A stretch of DNA of 9,001 bases from Sulfurospirillaceae bacterium (GCA_028705785.1 JAQWCT010000099.1:1-9001); one strand, 5' to 3'. Numbered from the stretch's first letter, positions 1 through 6,722 are shown. Program-made: numbers and translations. The notes: generated by a model not told the origin, from the letters alone.

Positions 1-484
1 CAGCAATAAGATAAATAACCAATATGAAAACGGCAATATAAGGGAGAATGAGCATCATCTCTTCTTTAAGCGTTTTTTTATTGTCGTTGAGTTTTCGTGC
101 AAAACTCCATGCTAAGAAATAAACAAAACCGATTTTAAAAAATTCTACGGGGGCAAAAGAAAAGCCAGGAAGTCGTATCCATCTTTTTGCTCCACCTGCG
201 GAGGTGACAAGGGATTCAGGAAGATAGTGCATCACACCCATCAACAGAAGGCAACTAAAAAAAATAGTAAAACCTATATGGATTAAAAATTTATCAGGAT
301 CTATTTGCGAGAGTAACCACATGATCGTAATAGCGATCATTCCTACTACAAATTGTCGAATAAAAAAGTGATATTCAGCGTAGTCAAAAAAAAGGGTTGT
401 GAACACAGGAAGTGACAAAGAAAATACAATGCCAGTAAAAATTCCTAGCGTACAAAGGGAAAAGAGTATTTTATCTGTTTGCAT
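1..484 (-). CDS. ftsW: FtsW, septal peptidoglycan glycosyltransferase (SEDS family), 5' part only
   Basis: Integral membrane SEDS protein that polymerises lipid II into glycan strands at the division septum together with a class B PBP. Reading the minus strand from ATG at 484-482 gives 161 uninterrupted codons before the window edge, roughly the first 40% of a typical FtsW. Hydrophobic helices are visible at about residues 6-31, 43-59, 67-86, 112-128 and 146-160. Between the third and fourth lies the family signature GAKRWIRLPGFSFAPVEFFK (98-117), equivalent to the GA.RWI......P.E..K motif of FtsW and RodA. The gene lies next to flgB and near an FtsI-type PBP, the neighbourhood I recall for ftsW in Helicobacter; this favours FtsW over RodA. 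No clear Shine-Dalgarno precedes the ATG, so the start rests on the N-terminal helix position. The 3' part, including the large periplasmic loop, is not in the window. Confidence 0.87.
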   Translation of the reverse strand, partial: MQTDKILFSLCTLGIFTGIVFSLSLPVFTTLFFDYAEYHFFIRQFVVGMIAITIMWLLSQIDPDKFLIHIGFTIFFSCLLLMGVMHYLPESLVTSAGGAKRWIRLPGFSFAPVEFFKIGFVYFLAWSFARKLNDNKKTLKEEMMLILPYIAVFILVIYLIA

Positions 485-504
485 TTATTTTTTTTACTTT
501 ACTG

Positions 505-510
505 TATAAT
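505..510 (+). promoter_or_regulatory. Possible sigma-70-like -10 box upstream of flgB
   Basis: An exact TATAAT preceded by TG and by a T-rich stretch lies about 108 bases before flgB. If used, it would give the flagellar rod operon, and the PBP gene behind it, a second constitutive promoter with a leader of roughly 100 bases. There is no recognisable -35 element, and a consensus hexamer is easily found by chance here, so the call is tentative. Confidence 0.27.
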
Positions 511-517
511 TTCTCTT

Positions 518-523
518 ATTTTA
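518..523 (-). promoter_or_regulatory. Possible -10 element for ftsW
   Basis: Read on the minus strand, TGTAAAATAAG contains the hexamer TAAAAT about 33 bases before the ftsW ATG. Similar hexamers lie 31 bases before gnnB and alaS in this window. Campylobacterota housekeeping promoters often show a -10 box without a recognisable -35, so the call rests on one hexamer and its spacing. It is weak in such AT-rich DNA. Confidence 0.33.
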
Positions 524-565
524 CAGCAAAAAAGATTAAAAAATAGTTTCAATATGGGGCATTTT

Positions 566-583
566 TTGGAATGAAATTTGCTT
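566..583 (+). promoter_or_regulatory. Sigma-54 (RpoN) promoter of the flgB operon
   Basis: The sequence TTGGAATGAAATTTGCTT matches the sigma-54 consensus TTGGNANNNNNNTTGCW. The invariant GG is at 568-569 and GC at 580-581, with exactly 10 bases between them. With C581 at -12, transcription would start near 593, leaving a leader of about 26 bases before flgB. In Campylobacter and Helicobacter the rod and hook genes are RpoN-dependent and activated by the FlgS/FlgR two-component system, so the location fits established biology. No enhancer site for an activator was recognised. Confidence 0.85.
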
Positions 584-618
584 TAGAAGTGTAGATAAAA
601 TAAAGAGGTAAATGCAAA

Positions 619-1053
619 ATGGCTTTTCAGATTAGTAAAGCAAATCAACTTTTAGTACAAGGGTTAAATGCAAGAGCTATTCGTCAAGATTTGGTAGCTG
701 GAAATATTGCCAACATTGATACGCCTTTTTATAAATCAAGAGACATCGATTTTGAAACAGCACTGATTGAAAAAACAAAAGAGATTTATGGAGAAGACAG
801 CAAGACGCCTAAATTGGAGATGGCTCAAACGGATGACAAACATTTAAATGGCGTCAGTGGATTTGACCCCTCAAAAGCAACCATCTATTTACGAGATGGT
901 CAAATGGCTCGAAATGATGCTAATACGGTCGATTTGGATGTAGAGACTTCTGAGCTTGGTAAAAATGCAGTAATGTTTAATGCTTTGACTTCTGCATTGC
1001 AAAAAGATGGTTTGATTTTTAAGAGTGTTATAGACTCTTCTTCTAAAGTTTAA
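619..1053 (+). CDS. flgB: FlgB, flagellar basal-body proximal rod protein
   Basis: Structural subunit of the proximal rod, which passes through the periplasm and peptidoglycan to link the MS ring to the distal rod; it is exported by the flagellar type III apparatus and has no signal peptide. The 144-residue length is usual. The N-terminal rod signature reads NIANIDTPFYKSRDIDF (29-45). The C-terminal part contains the conserved block NTVDLDVETSELGKNAVMFN (102-121) followed by the terminal helix. An AGAGG (604-608) precedes the ATG by 10 bases, a little long. A competing ATG at 612 is out of frame and opens only seven codons. This is the first gene of the RpoN-controlled unit and ends 9 bases before flgC. 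Confidence 0.96.
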   Translation: MAFQISKANQLLVQGLNARAIRQDLVAGNIANIDTPFYKSRDIDFETALIEKTKEIYGEDSKTPKLEMAQTDDKHLNGVSGFDPSKATIYLRDGQMARNDANTVDLDVETSELGKNAVMFNALTSALQKDGLIFKSVIDSSSKV

Positions 1054-1062
1054 GGATAATAT

Positions 1063-1557
1063 ATGGCCTATTTAAGTAGTTTTGACATCAGCGGTTATGG
1101 TCTCTCTGCACAACGATTTCGCATGGATATCATCAGCTCAAACATTGCCAATGCCAATACAACTCGCACTAGTGAGGGTGGACCTTATCAGCGAAAAGAT
1201 GTTGTTTTTAAAGCAACAGAGTTCAATAAAACACTCAATGATAAGATGAATGAACAAAATAATATGCTCGAATATGCCAATCCACTTGAAGATAAATTCT
1301 TGCAAAGCAATGCCAATCCTGCTATAATGACCGTATCTGTGGACAAAGTCGTACGAGATGAGAGTGAGTTTAAGTACAAATTTGAGCCAACACATCCTGA
1401 TGCTAATGCTGACGGTTATGTCGCCTATCCAAATATCAATCCTGTCATCGAGATGTCCAATCTTATCGAAGCAACCAGAGCTTATCAGGCCAATGTGGCA
1501 GCCTTTCAAAGTGCTAAATCCATAGCCCAAAGTGCCATAGAAATTTTAAAAGGATAA
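1063..1557 (+). CDS. flgC: FlgC, flagellar basal-body proximal rod protein
   Basis: Second proximal-rod subunit, stacked with FlgB, FlgF and FliE between the MS ring and FlgG. The 164-residue product has the N-terminal rod motif MDIISSNIANANTTRTSEGG (21-40), including the SNIANANT core shared by axial flagellar proteins. It also has the hallmark C-terminal sequence EMSNLIEATRAYQANVAAF (130-148), which forms the coiled-coil helix of the rod. AAGGAT lies just before the start, within the flgB stop region, and the gene ends 5 bases before fliE, so translation is probably coupled along the operon. Nothing unusual is seen in length or motifs. Confidence 0.96.
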   Translation: MAYLSSFDISGYGLSAQRFRMDIISSNIANANTTRTSEGGPYQRKDVVFKATEFNKTLNDKMNEQNNMLEYANPLEDKFLQSNANPAIMTVSVDKVVRDESEFKYKFEPTHPDANADGYVAYPNINPVIEMSNLIEATRAYQANVAAFQSAKSIAQSAIEILKG

Positions 1558-1562
1558 TGTAG

Positions 1563-1859
1563 ATGCCTAGTTCCATTGATAAAATCTCCTTACTAAGCAA
1601 AGTAGCAACTCCTAGCGTTGAAAAAACAGAAGCAAGTAATACCGATTTTTCAAAAATACTCAAAGAATCTTTAGAAGAAGTCAATGATGTACAAATTAAG
1701 GGTGATAGAGCTATGGCTGATATCGCTACAGGAGAAGTCAAAGATTTGCACCAAGCGGCTATTGCTATCAATAAAGCAGAAACCAGTATGAAAATGATGT
1801 TAGAAATTAGAAATAAAGCACTTAGCGCCTACAAAGAGATTGCTAGGACGCAAATCTAA
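1563..1859 (+). CDS. fliE: FliE, flagellar hook-basal body adapter protein
   Basis: FliE joins the MS ring (FliF) to the proximal rod and is among the first axial proteins exported. At 98 residues it has the normal family length. The variable N-terminal third is followed by the conserved helical core FSKILKESLEEVNDVQ (29-44) and the family block VKDLHQAAIAINKAETSMKM (59-78), then the conserved end MLEIRNKALSAYKEI. The start ATG at 1563 lies 8 bases after AAAGGAT, which overlaps the end of flgC. The order flgB-flgC-fliE is the classical rod operon. The stop is only 11 bases from the downstream PBP gene. Confidence 0.95.
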   Translation: MPSSIDKISLLSKVATPSVEKTEASNTDFSKILKESLEEVNDVQIKGDRAMADIATGEVKDLHQAAIAINKAETSMKMMLEIRNKALSAYKEIARTQI

Positions 1860-1870
1860 CGCCTTCTTAC

Positions 1871-3655
1871 ATGGAACAATCTGATACCAAAAAAATCAAA
1901 ATACTTTTTTTATTTGCTGTAGTTATCCTTGGGTTTATTATTTTCCTAGGAACCCTTTTTTATTGGGCGACGATAGATCGAAGGCTCCCTCGCCTAGAAC
2001 ACAGTGAAGTCAATCACGCACTTCGAGGAAACATCGTAAGTGCGGATGGTTTTAAAATCGCTACAAGTCAAAAACTTTACAAAGCCATCGTCGATACACG
2101 AAACATTGACCCCAAGAAATTTGACCTTTTTGTCAAGTTATATTCACTTTACAGCGGTGACAATCCCAAAACCATAGAAGCTATTTTAAATACCAATTCA
2201 GGCAGTACTGTTCTTTCCTACCGCATTGATTCAAAAAGTGCCAAATACCTTCAAGAACTTTCTCGCAAACTTTATAAATTGGGTGTTTTTAAAACTTATG
2301 AAGACCCAAAAACGGGTGTTGCTTTTTTACATGGACTTACTGTCCTTGAAAGTGGGGAAGATAGACTCTATCCTGCTATGGATTCGGCAACGCCTATTTT
2401 GGGATATGTCAAAAAGTTGGAGCAAAAAAATATCACTAAGACAACAGGAGTTAAAGGGATAGAGCGGTATTATGAAGATAAATTAGCTTCCGTCCAAGAC
2501 TCTTTGGTGGTGGGTTCTCGTGATATTTCCAACGCTATCATTTTGGATGGAAATAGTATCTCTACGCGAAGATTTGATGGGTACGATGTTCATCTTAATG
2601 TTTCACTTAAAATGCAAAAAATCATTGAAAATGTTTTGGATAAGCAACAAAAAACGCTTGATGCAAAAGAAGTCATTATTGCGGTTATCAATAGTGAAAC
2701 AGGTGAATTTGTCACCCTTGCTACGAGTAATCGTTTTGATCCTGATGGTATTGCTAAAAAAGATTATTCAGCATTAAATATCTCTGCAATTGAGTATATT
2801 TATGAACCAGGTTCTGTTATGAAAAGTATCACTTTTGCGCTTTTACTTCGAGCGAACAAAATCAATCCATATGATTTAATTAATGTCTATGGTGGTAGCT
2901 ATAAGTTGGGTACCAAAGTGATTAAAGATACGCATAAGGCTGATAAGCTGAGTGCTGAAGATGTTATCGTTTACTCAAGCAATGTTGGTATCGCACAGAT
3001 TGCTCAAAAACTTGATGCGGTGGAGTTTTATCAAGGATTAAAAGATTTTGGTTTTTCTGTTCCCAGTGGGGTTGATTTACCTTTTGAAAATCCTGGTGTT
3101 ATTCCGGCTCTCAATAAATTTAATTCACCCATATACAAAGCAACGGTTGGCTATGGTTATGGCATGAATGCCACTTTTATGCAAGTTCTTAAAGCCTATA
3201 ATGTTTTTAACAACAATGGTCGGCTTGTTACCCCCATATTAGTTAAAAAGTTGGTTTCTCCTAGTGGGCAAGAAATTTTTCCTGAGCGCCCACCTGAGCC
3301 TCAAATTATTCCTGTTACTGTGGCAAAACGGATGCAAAAAATCCTGATTAAAACAGTACAAATAGGAACAGGAACGGGAACAAAAATAGAGGGCTTAGAA
3401 GTTGGAGGGAAAACGGGAACAGCGCATATCGCAGAAGATGGTGAGTATGTAAGAGTGTATAACAGCTCCTTTTTTGGTTTTGCAAATGATAAAAAAAACA
3501 AATATACCATTGGTGTTTTAGTGCGAGAAGCGAAGAAAAAATATGCTTATTTCGCAGCACAAAGTGCTGTGCCTGTATTTAAAGAAGTGATTGAAAAATT
3601 GGTAGAAAATGGCTATCTCACTCCCTCAAGTGAGATGGTCAATAATTATAATTAA
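1871..3655 (+). CDS. ftsI: Class B penicillin-binding protein, FtsI/PBP3 type transpeptidase
   Basis: Monofunctional D,D-transpeptidase that cross-links septal peptidoglycan in the periplasm, normally partnered with FtsW. The 594-residue protein has a short cytoplasmic tail, one membrane anchor (about 10-32), a PBP-dimer region (about 50-240) and a C-terminal transpeptidase domain. All three active-site motifs are present: S315-V-M-K318 with the nucleophile serine, S369-S-N371, and K514-T-G-T517. The N-terminal class B motif is atypical: RGNIVSADG (52-60) lacks the usual Asp-Arg pair. No Shine-Dalgarno is visible before the ATG, and the gap after fliE is 11 bases, suggesting translational coupling and cotranscription with the rod genes. 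I recall pbpB following fliE in C. jejuni and ftsI following it in H. pylori. A SpoVD or PBP2 label is the alternative; no PASTA domain is seen. Confidence 0.9.
   Translation: MEQSDTKKIKILFLFAVVILGFIIFLGTLFYWATIDRRLPRLEHSEVNHALRGNIVSADGFKIATSQKLYKAIVDTRNIDPKKFDLFVKLYSLYSGDNPKTIEAILNTNSGSTVLSYRIDSKSAKYLQELSRKLYKLGVFKTYEDPKTGVAFLHGLTVLESGEDRLYPAMDSATPILGYVKKLEQKNITKTTGVKGIERYYEDKLASVQDSLVVGSRDISNAIILDGNSISTRRFDGYDVHLNVSLKMQKIIENVLDKQQKTLDAKEVIIAVINSETGEFVTLATSNRFDPDGIAKKDYSALNISAIEYIYEPGSVMKSITFALLLRANKINPYDLINVYGGSYKLGTKVIKDTHKADKLSAEDVIVYSSNVGIAQIAQKLDAVEFYQGLKDFGFSVPSGVDLPFENPGVIPALNKFNSPIYKATVGYGYGMNATFMQVLKAYNVFNNNGRLVTPILVKKLVSPSGQEIFPERPPEPQIIPVTVAKRMQKILIKTVQIGTGTGTKIEGLEVGGKTGTAHIAEDGEYVRVYNSSFFGFANDKKNKYTIGVLVREAKKKYAYFAAQSAVPVFKEVIEKLVENGYLTPSSEMVNNYN
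3611..3640 (+). terminator. Hairpin at the 3' end of the PBP gene, possible terminator or mRNA end structure
   Basis: Perfect 8-base arms ATCTCACT (3615-3622) and AGTGAGAT (3629-3636) flank a 6-base loop. As plus-strand RNA the stem extends to 12 pairs, through U-G, C-G, G-U and G-C, reaching 3611 and 3640. On the other strand the two wobble positions become mismatches, so the fold favours the PBP transcript. It lies inside the last codons, 13 bases before the stop codon, and is followed by an A/U-mixed stretch rather than a clean U tract. Intrinsic termination is therefore uncertain; it could instead protect the mRNA end. Confidence 0.4.
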
Positions 3656-4587
3656 TACGCCAACTTTTTTAAACATTCCACAAAGGTATCTGCGTCATTA
3701 GGGCAAGAAGCCACGATATAGCGTTCAAAGCCTAATTCATGCGCCACTTCTTTGTATTCTATACTGAGTTCAAATTCGGTCTCTGAATTATCAACGGTAA
3801 AAGAGAGTGGAACAATGAGAACATTTTTGTGCGTGAGTGATTTGAGCTTGTTCTCTAAAGAGGGTTCTAACCATTTAACGGGACCTAGTTTTGACTGATA
3901 AGCGATATGTATAGCTTTAAAATGCAAGTTTTCTGCTTCTAGCATCGCTTTTAAAATCTCTACATGTAAGATAATTTCTTTTTGATATGGGTCACCTTTG
4001 TCAACTATCTTTTGAGGTAAAGAGTGAGCTGAAAAGATAAGTTCCATCTCTTGTGGTTGAGTGTTTCCAAGGGCTTTTTTGATATTATTAATAAGACATG
4101 TATTATAGATTTCGTCTTCGTAAAAGCGCTCTATTGATTTTATTTTTGCCTTAAATCCAAGTTTTTTGGCAACTTCCTCAAAGTCTTCAAGCGACGATTT
4201 TGTAGTGGTAGTTGAGTAATGTGGATAAAGAGGCAAAAGTATCACTTCATCAATATTTTTTTCTATCAATTCTTTAATCACTTCTTCACAAAAAGGTGGC
4301 GTATAGCGCATGGCAAAGCTTACATGTAAAGAGGGCAAGGCAAGGCGTAATTTTTCTACCAGTTTTGTTGTAAGCCCTACGATGGGGGACTTCCCTCCAA
4401 GTTTTGCATAGTTTGCGGTAGCGGCTTTTTTGCGTGAAGTGACAATCATCAAAGCGATGAATTTGCGTAAGAGGGAACTTTTAACGGTGATAATATTTTT
4501 ATCATTGAACATATTGGTTAAAAAGACCTCGACTTCATCAAGGTTATTTGGACCGCCCATATTGAGGAGAATAACAGCTTTTTTCAA
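3652..4587 (-). CDS. hemH: Ferrochelatase
   Basis: Inserts ferrous iron into protoporphyrin IX, the last step of protoheme synthesis. The 311-residue product fits the bacterial family. The N-terminus contains LLNMGGP (7-13). Next come the active-site block LLPLYPHYSTTTT (117-129), the metal-site motif SAHSLPQK with H188, then DKGDPY (196-201) and QSKLGP..WLEP (231-242). The C-terminal block PLSFTVDNSETEFELSIEY (260-278) contains the conserved catalytic E269. The residue two before it, usually histidine in animal enzymes (DHIET), is asparagine here. The start codon is TTG at 4587-4585, 3 bases after the gnnA stop and without an obvious Shine-Dalgarno; the next Met is inside the NMGGP motif, so TTG is the best start. 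Last gene of the gnnB-gnnA-hemH operon; its stop overlaps the PBP stop by 4 bases. Confidence 0.95.
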   Translation of the reverse strand: MKKAVILLNMGGPNNLDEVEVFLTNMFNDKNIITVKSSLLRKFIALMIVTSRKKAATANYAKLGGKSPIVGLTTKLVEKLRLALPSLHVSFAMRYTPPFCEEVIKELIEKNIDEVILLPLYPHYSTTTTKSSLEDFEEVAKKLGFKAKIKSIERFYEDEIYNTCLINNIKKALGNTQPQEMELIFSAHSLPQKIVDKGDPYQKEIILHVEILKAMLEAENLHFKAIHIAYQSKLGPVKWLEPSLENKLKSLTHKNVLIVPLSFTVDNSETEFELSIEYKEVAHELGFERYIVASCPNDADTFVECLKKLAY

Positions 4588-4590
4588 GTG

Positions 4591-5496
4591 TTAATTACCA
4601 CGAGAAGAGATATCAAGCGTAATCATACTATCTTCAATTGTGCTCAAACCATGACGGTCACCCGTTTTGATATAGTGTGCAAAGGCTTTATGCTCTCTAA
4701 TCAAAGGCTCTTCTTTTTTAACCATACATTTACGGATGACATAAGAGTTATTTTTTTGGTACTCTGAATATTCGGTTAAATCTTGTTCCATCAAATTGGC
4801 TTCATAGTAACCATTTTTAGTCGCAACTTCAATCGTTCTTTTTCTAAAAGGTGTGAGCCAGTTAGTGGTTATACTCGCAACGATTTCACCTGAGAGTCGG
4901 AAAGAGAGAATGGCATTGTCCTCGTGATGATTATGAATTTTTTTGGATTTATAGATAGAAACTTGTTCTATCTCATGTCCTGTGATGTAGCGAATAAGGT
5001 CAATGTCATGGACTGAAAGGTCTGTTAAAATACCCACATCTGCGATGCGTGGAGGAAATGGCCCCACTCGTGTAATGCCAATACTGTAAATCTCTTTTCC
5101 CTCTAATTCATTTTTAAGCGCCTCTACTACTGGGTTAAAGCGTTCGATATATCCGATACATACTTTGGCATTAATCGCCGTTGCCGCTTTAAGGATTTCA
5201 GTCGCTTCTTGATTGTTTGAGGCAACGGGTTTTTCGATGAAGAGGTCTTTGCCATATGAGAGACATTTAAGCGCTACTTCTTTGTGCAAAAAAGTAGGAA
5301 CAACGATAACAGCTGCATCAAAATCCGCTTTTTCTAACATTTCATCTAAGCTTGTGTAAAAAGGCTCATCATAGTCTTTGGTTTGCTGTACATCACATAA
5401 TGCAGTGATTTTAAATTCTTGTGAGAGACTTTTTAAAACGCGATAATGGTTTTGACCCATAGAGCCAAGTCCTATTAGTGCTACTTTTACCATCAT
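4591..5496 (-). CDS. gnnA: Gfo/Idh/MocA dehydrogenase, probable UDP-GlcNAc 3-dehydrogenase
   Basis: Predicted to oxidise the 3-hydroxyl of UDP-N-acetylglucosamine with NAD, giving the 3-keto sugar that GnnB aminates. The 301-residue protein begins with a Rossmann fold carrying GLGSMG (9-14). It has the family's EKP motif (88-90, with K89) and the sugar-binding sequence DLSVHDIDL (159-167) with H163 and D164. GYIERFNP (115-122) and VGPFPPRIADVGI (144-156) resemble GnnA and WlbA/WbpB enzymes. The gene starts directly after the gnnB stop (TAA then ATG ATG). AAAGG lies 5 bases before the first ATG and 8 before the second, so the start may be either. Its arrangement with gnnB, hemH and alaS is the one I recall for Cj0503c-Cj0506 in C. 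jejuni. The alternative substrate, UDP-GlcNAc uronic acid as for WbpB, cannot be excluded. Confidence 0.82.
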   Translation of the reverse strand: MMVKVALIGLGSMGQNHYRVLKSLSQEFKITALCDVQQTKDYDEPFYTSLDEMLEKADFDAAVIVVPTFLHKEVALKCLSYGKDLFIEKPVASNNQEATEILKAATAINAKVCIGYIERFNPVVEALKNELEGKEIYSIGITRVGPFPPRIADVGILTDLSVHDIDLIRYITGHEIEQVSIYKSKKIHNHHEDNAILSFRLSGEIVASITTNWLTPFRKRTIEVATKNGYYEANLMEQDLTEYSEYQKNNSYVIRKCMVKKEEPLIREHKAFAHYIKTGDRHGLSTIEDSMITLDISSRGN

Positions 5497-6588
5497 TTAT
5501 GCCTTTATGGTTTTGACAACAAAATCTTGTTGTTCAGCGGTTAAAAAGGGGCTCATCGGAAGGCTCATGATTTCGTTGCCTACTTTTTCGCTAAGGGGGA
5601 AGTCACCTTTTTTGTAGCCCAAATATGCTAAAGCTTCTTGTAAATGAAGTGGAATTGGGTAGTGAACGGCTGTTGGAACACCTGCATCGCCTAGTTTTTT
5701 AGCCATCGCTTCTCGGTCTTTCACGCGGATGGAGTATTGCGCAAAAACAGAAGTTCTATCACTCATCACTTTGGGGGTAATGACATCAGCCGTACTTAAA
5801 AGTGAATTGTATCTACTTCCTATCTCAATTCTTTTGGCGATTTCAGCTTCAAAATGATTCATTTTGACATTTAAAATAGCGGCTTGAAGAGCGTCAAGTC
5901 TGCCGTTGATACCGATGTATTTGTGTTCGTAGCGTTTGCCTTGTCCATGATTTAAAAGAGATTTGATTTTCTCACCTAATGCATCATCATTACAAAAAAT
6001 TGCACCACCATCACCGTAACATCCAAGAGGCTTAGATGGGAAAAAACTGGTACAACCAATAGTGCTTAAGTTACAACTTTTTTTGCCTTGATATTCGGCT
6101 CCAAAACTTTGACAACCATCTTCGATAACGACAAGATTGTGTTTTTTCGCAATGGCATTTATAGCATCCATATCCGCAGGTTGTCCATAAAGACACACAG
6201 GCATAATCGCTTTGGTACGAGCGGTGATTTTTGCTTCGATAAGTTTTGGGTCAATGTTATAAGTTGTCTCATCAATGTCCACAAAAACAGGCTTTGCTTT
6301 GAGTAAAGCGATGGTTTCAGCTGTGGCGATAAAGGTAAACGGTGTAGTGATAATCTCATCATCAGGTTGAATGTCAATAGCCATAAGTGCTAAAAGTAGT
6401 GCATCTGTTCCGCTTGAACACACATAAGCGTACTTTGCACCTGTAAATTTTGCTAGATTTTCCTCAAGCTTAGTGACTTGTGGTCCCATGATAAACTGGG
6501 TAGAACTGAGAACTTCTAAAACTTCTTTATTAATCTCTTCTTTGTAGCATTCATATTGTGATTTAAGGTCGATAAAAGGGATTTGCAT
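5497..6588 (-). CDS. gnnB: DegT/DnrJ/EryC1 aminotransferase, probable UDP-3-keto-GlcNAc 3-aminotransferase
   Basis: PLP enzyme predicted to transfer an amino group from glutamate to the 3-keto product of GnnA, yielding UDP-GlcNAc3N for lipid A with amide-linked acyl chains. The 363-residue protein has all DegT-family elements: SSGTDAL (58-64) for phosphate binding, the PFTFIATAET segment (83-92), IEDGCQSFGA (155-164) with D157 and Q160 at the cofactor ring, and SFFPSKPLGCYGDGG (181-195) with K186 as the Schiff-base lysine. It also has GINGRLDALQAA (226-237) and AVHYPIPLH (307-315). It closely resembles P. aeruginosa WbpE as I remember that sequence, so a 3-aminotransferase is likely; GnnB rather than WbpE is inferred from the neighbours. 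AAAGG (6600-6596) lies 7 bases before the ATG. It is the first gene of the minus-strand operon. Confidence 0.85.
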   Translation of the reverse strand: MQIPFIDLKSQYECYKEEINKEVLEVLSSTQFIMGPQVTKLEENLAKFTGAKYAYVCSSGTDALLLALMAIDIQPDDEIITTPFTFIATAETIALLKAKPVFVDIDETTYNIDPKLIEAKITARTKAIMPVCLYGQPADMDAINAIAKKHNLVVIEDGCQSFGAEYQGKKSCNLSTIGCTSFFPSKPLGCYGDGGAIFCNDDALGEKIKSLLNHGQGKRYEHKYIGINGRLDALQAAILNVKMNHFEAEIAKRIEIGSRYNSLLSTADVITPKVMSDRTSVFAQYSIRVKDREAMAKKLGDAGVPTAVHYPIPLHLQEALAYLGYKKGDFPLSEKVGNEIMSLPMSPFLTAEQQDFVVKTIKA

Positions 6589-6619
6589 GGTTTTTCCTTT
6601 TGATTTAAAAATAGTGTGT

Positions 6620-6625
6620 ATTTTA
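6620..6625 (-). promoter_or_regulatory. Possible -10 element for the gnnB-gnnA-hemH operon
   Basis: Minus-strand reading gives AGTAAAATACA with the hexamer TAAAAT, 31 bases before the gnnB ATG and upstream of its AAAGG ribosome site. This predicts a start near 6613 and a leader of about 25 bases. No -35 box is evident. The 18-bp palindrome at 6654-6671 would lie roughly 41 to 58 bases upstream of that start, a usual place for an activator. Confidence 0.42.
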
Positions 6626-6653
6626 CTCCAAACATTCTTTTGCGAGGATAAAT

Positions 6654-6671
6654 GGCTTTACATGTAAAGCC
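6654..6671. promoter_or_regulatory. Perfect 18-bp palindrome between divergent promoters, candidate operator
   Basis: GGCTTTACATGTAAAGCC is its own reverse complement with no spacer and no mismatch. It lies between the putative gnnB -10 (6620-6625) and the putative GH17-gene -10 (6688-6693). For the rightward promoter it would cover about -46 to -29, overlapping the -35 region. A dimeric regulator binding here could act on both directions. No run of T follows it, so it does not look like a terminator. The regulator is unknown. Its core TACATGTA also occurs four times inside genes of this window, which weakens the case for a dedicated operator. Confidence 0.5.
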
Positions 6672-6687
6672 TTAAACTCACTTTTTG

Positions 6688-6693
6688 TATAAT
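6688..6693 (+). promoter_or_regulatory. -10 element for the GH17 membrane protein gene
   Basis: Consensus TATAAT within CTTTTTGTATAATCTCAC, preceded by a T run typical of Campylobacterota housekeeping promoters. The predicted start is near 6700, about 23 bases before the ATG, and leaves room for the GGAG ribosome site at 6709-6712, which is 10 bases from the start codon. Confidence 0.6.
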
Positions 6694-6722
6694 CTCACAT
6701 TAATTTTTGGAGTAGTAAAACG

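Noticed and set aside
612..635. Seven-codon frame ATG CAA AAT ... TAG overlapping the flgB start, with AGAGG only 3 bases upstream
   Set aside because: Out of frame with flgB and too short to judge; the ribosome site is too close to this ATG and only slightly far for the flgB ATG. Probably chance.
1138..1530. 130-codon open frame on the minus strand inside flgC
   Set aside because: Lies wholly antisense to a clear flgC, starts and ends without signals, and the product resembles no family.
6654..6671. Palindrome read as an intrinsic terminator
   Set aside because: It has no loop, no following T run in either direction, and lies upstream of both genes, so termination makes no sense there.
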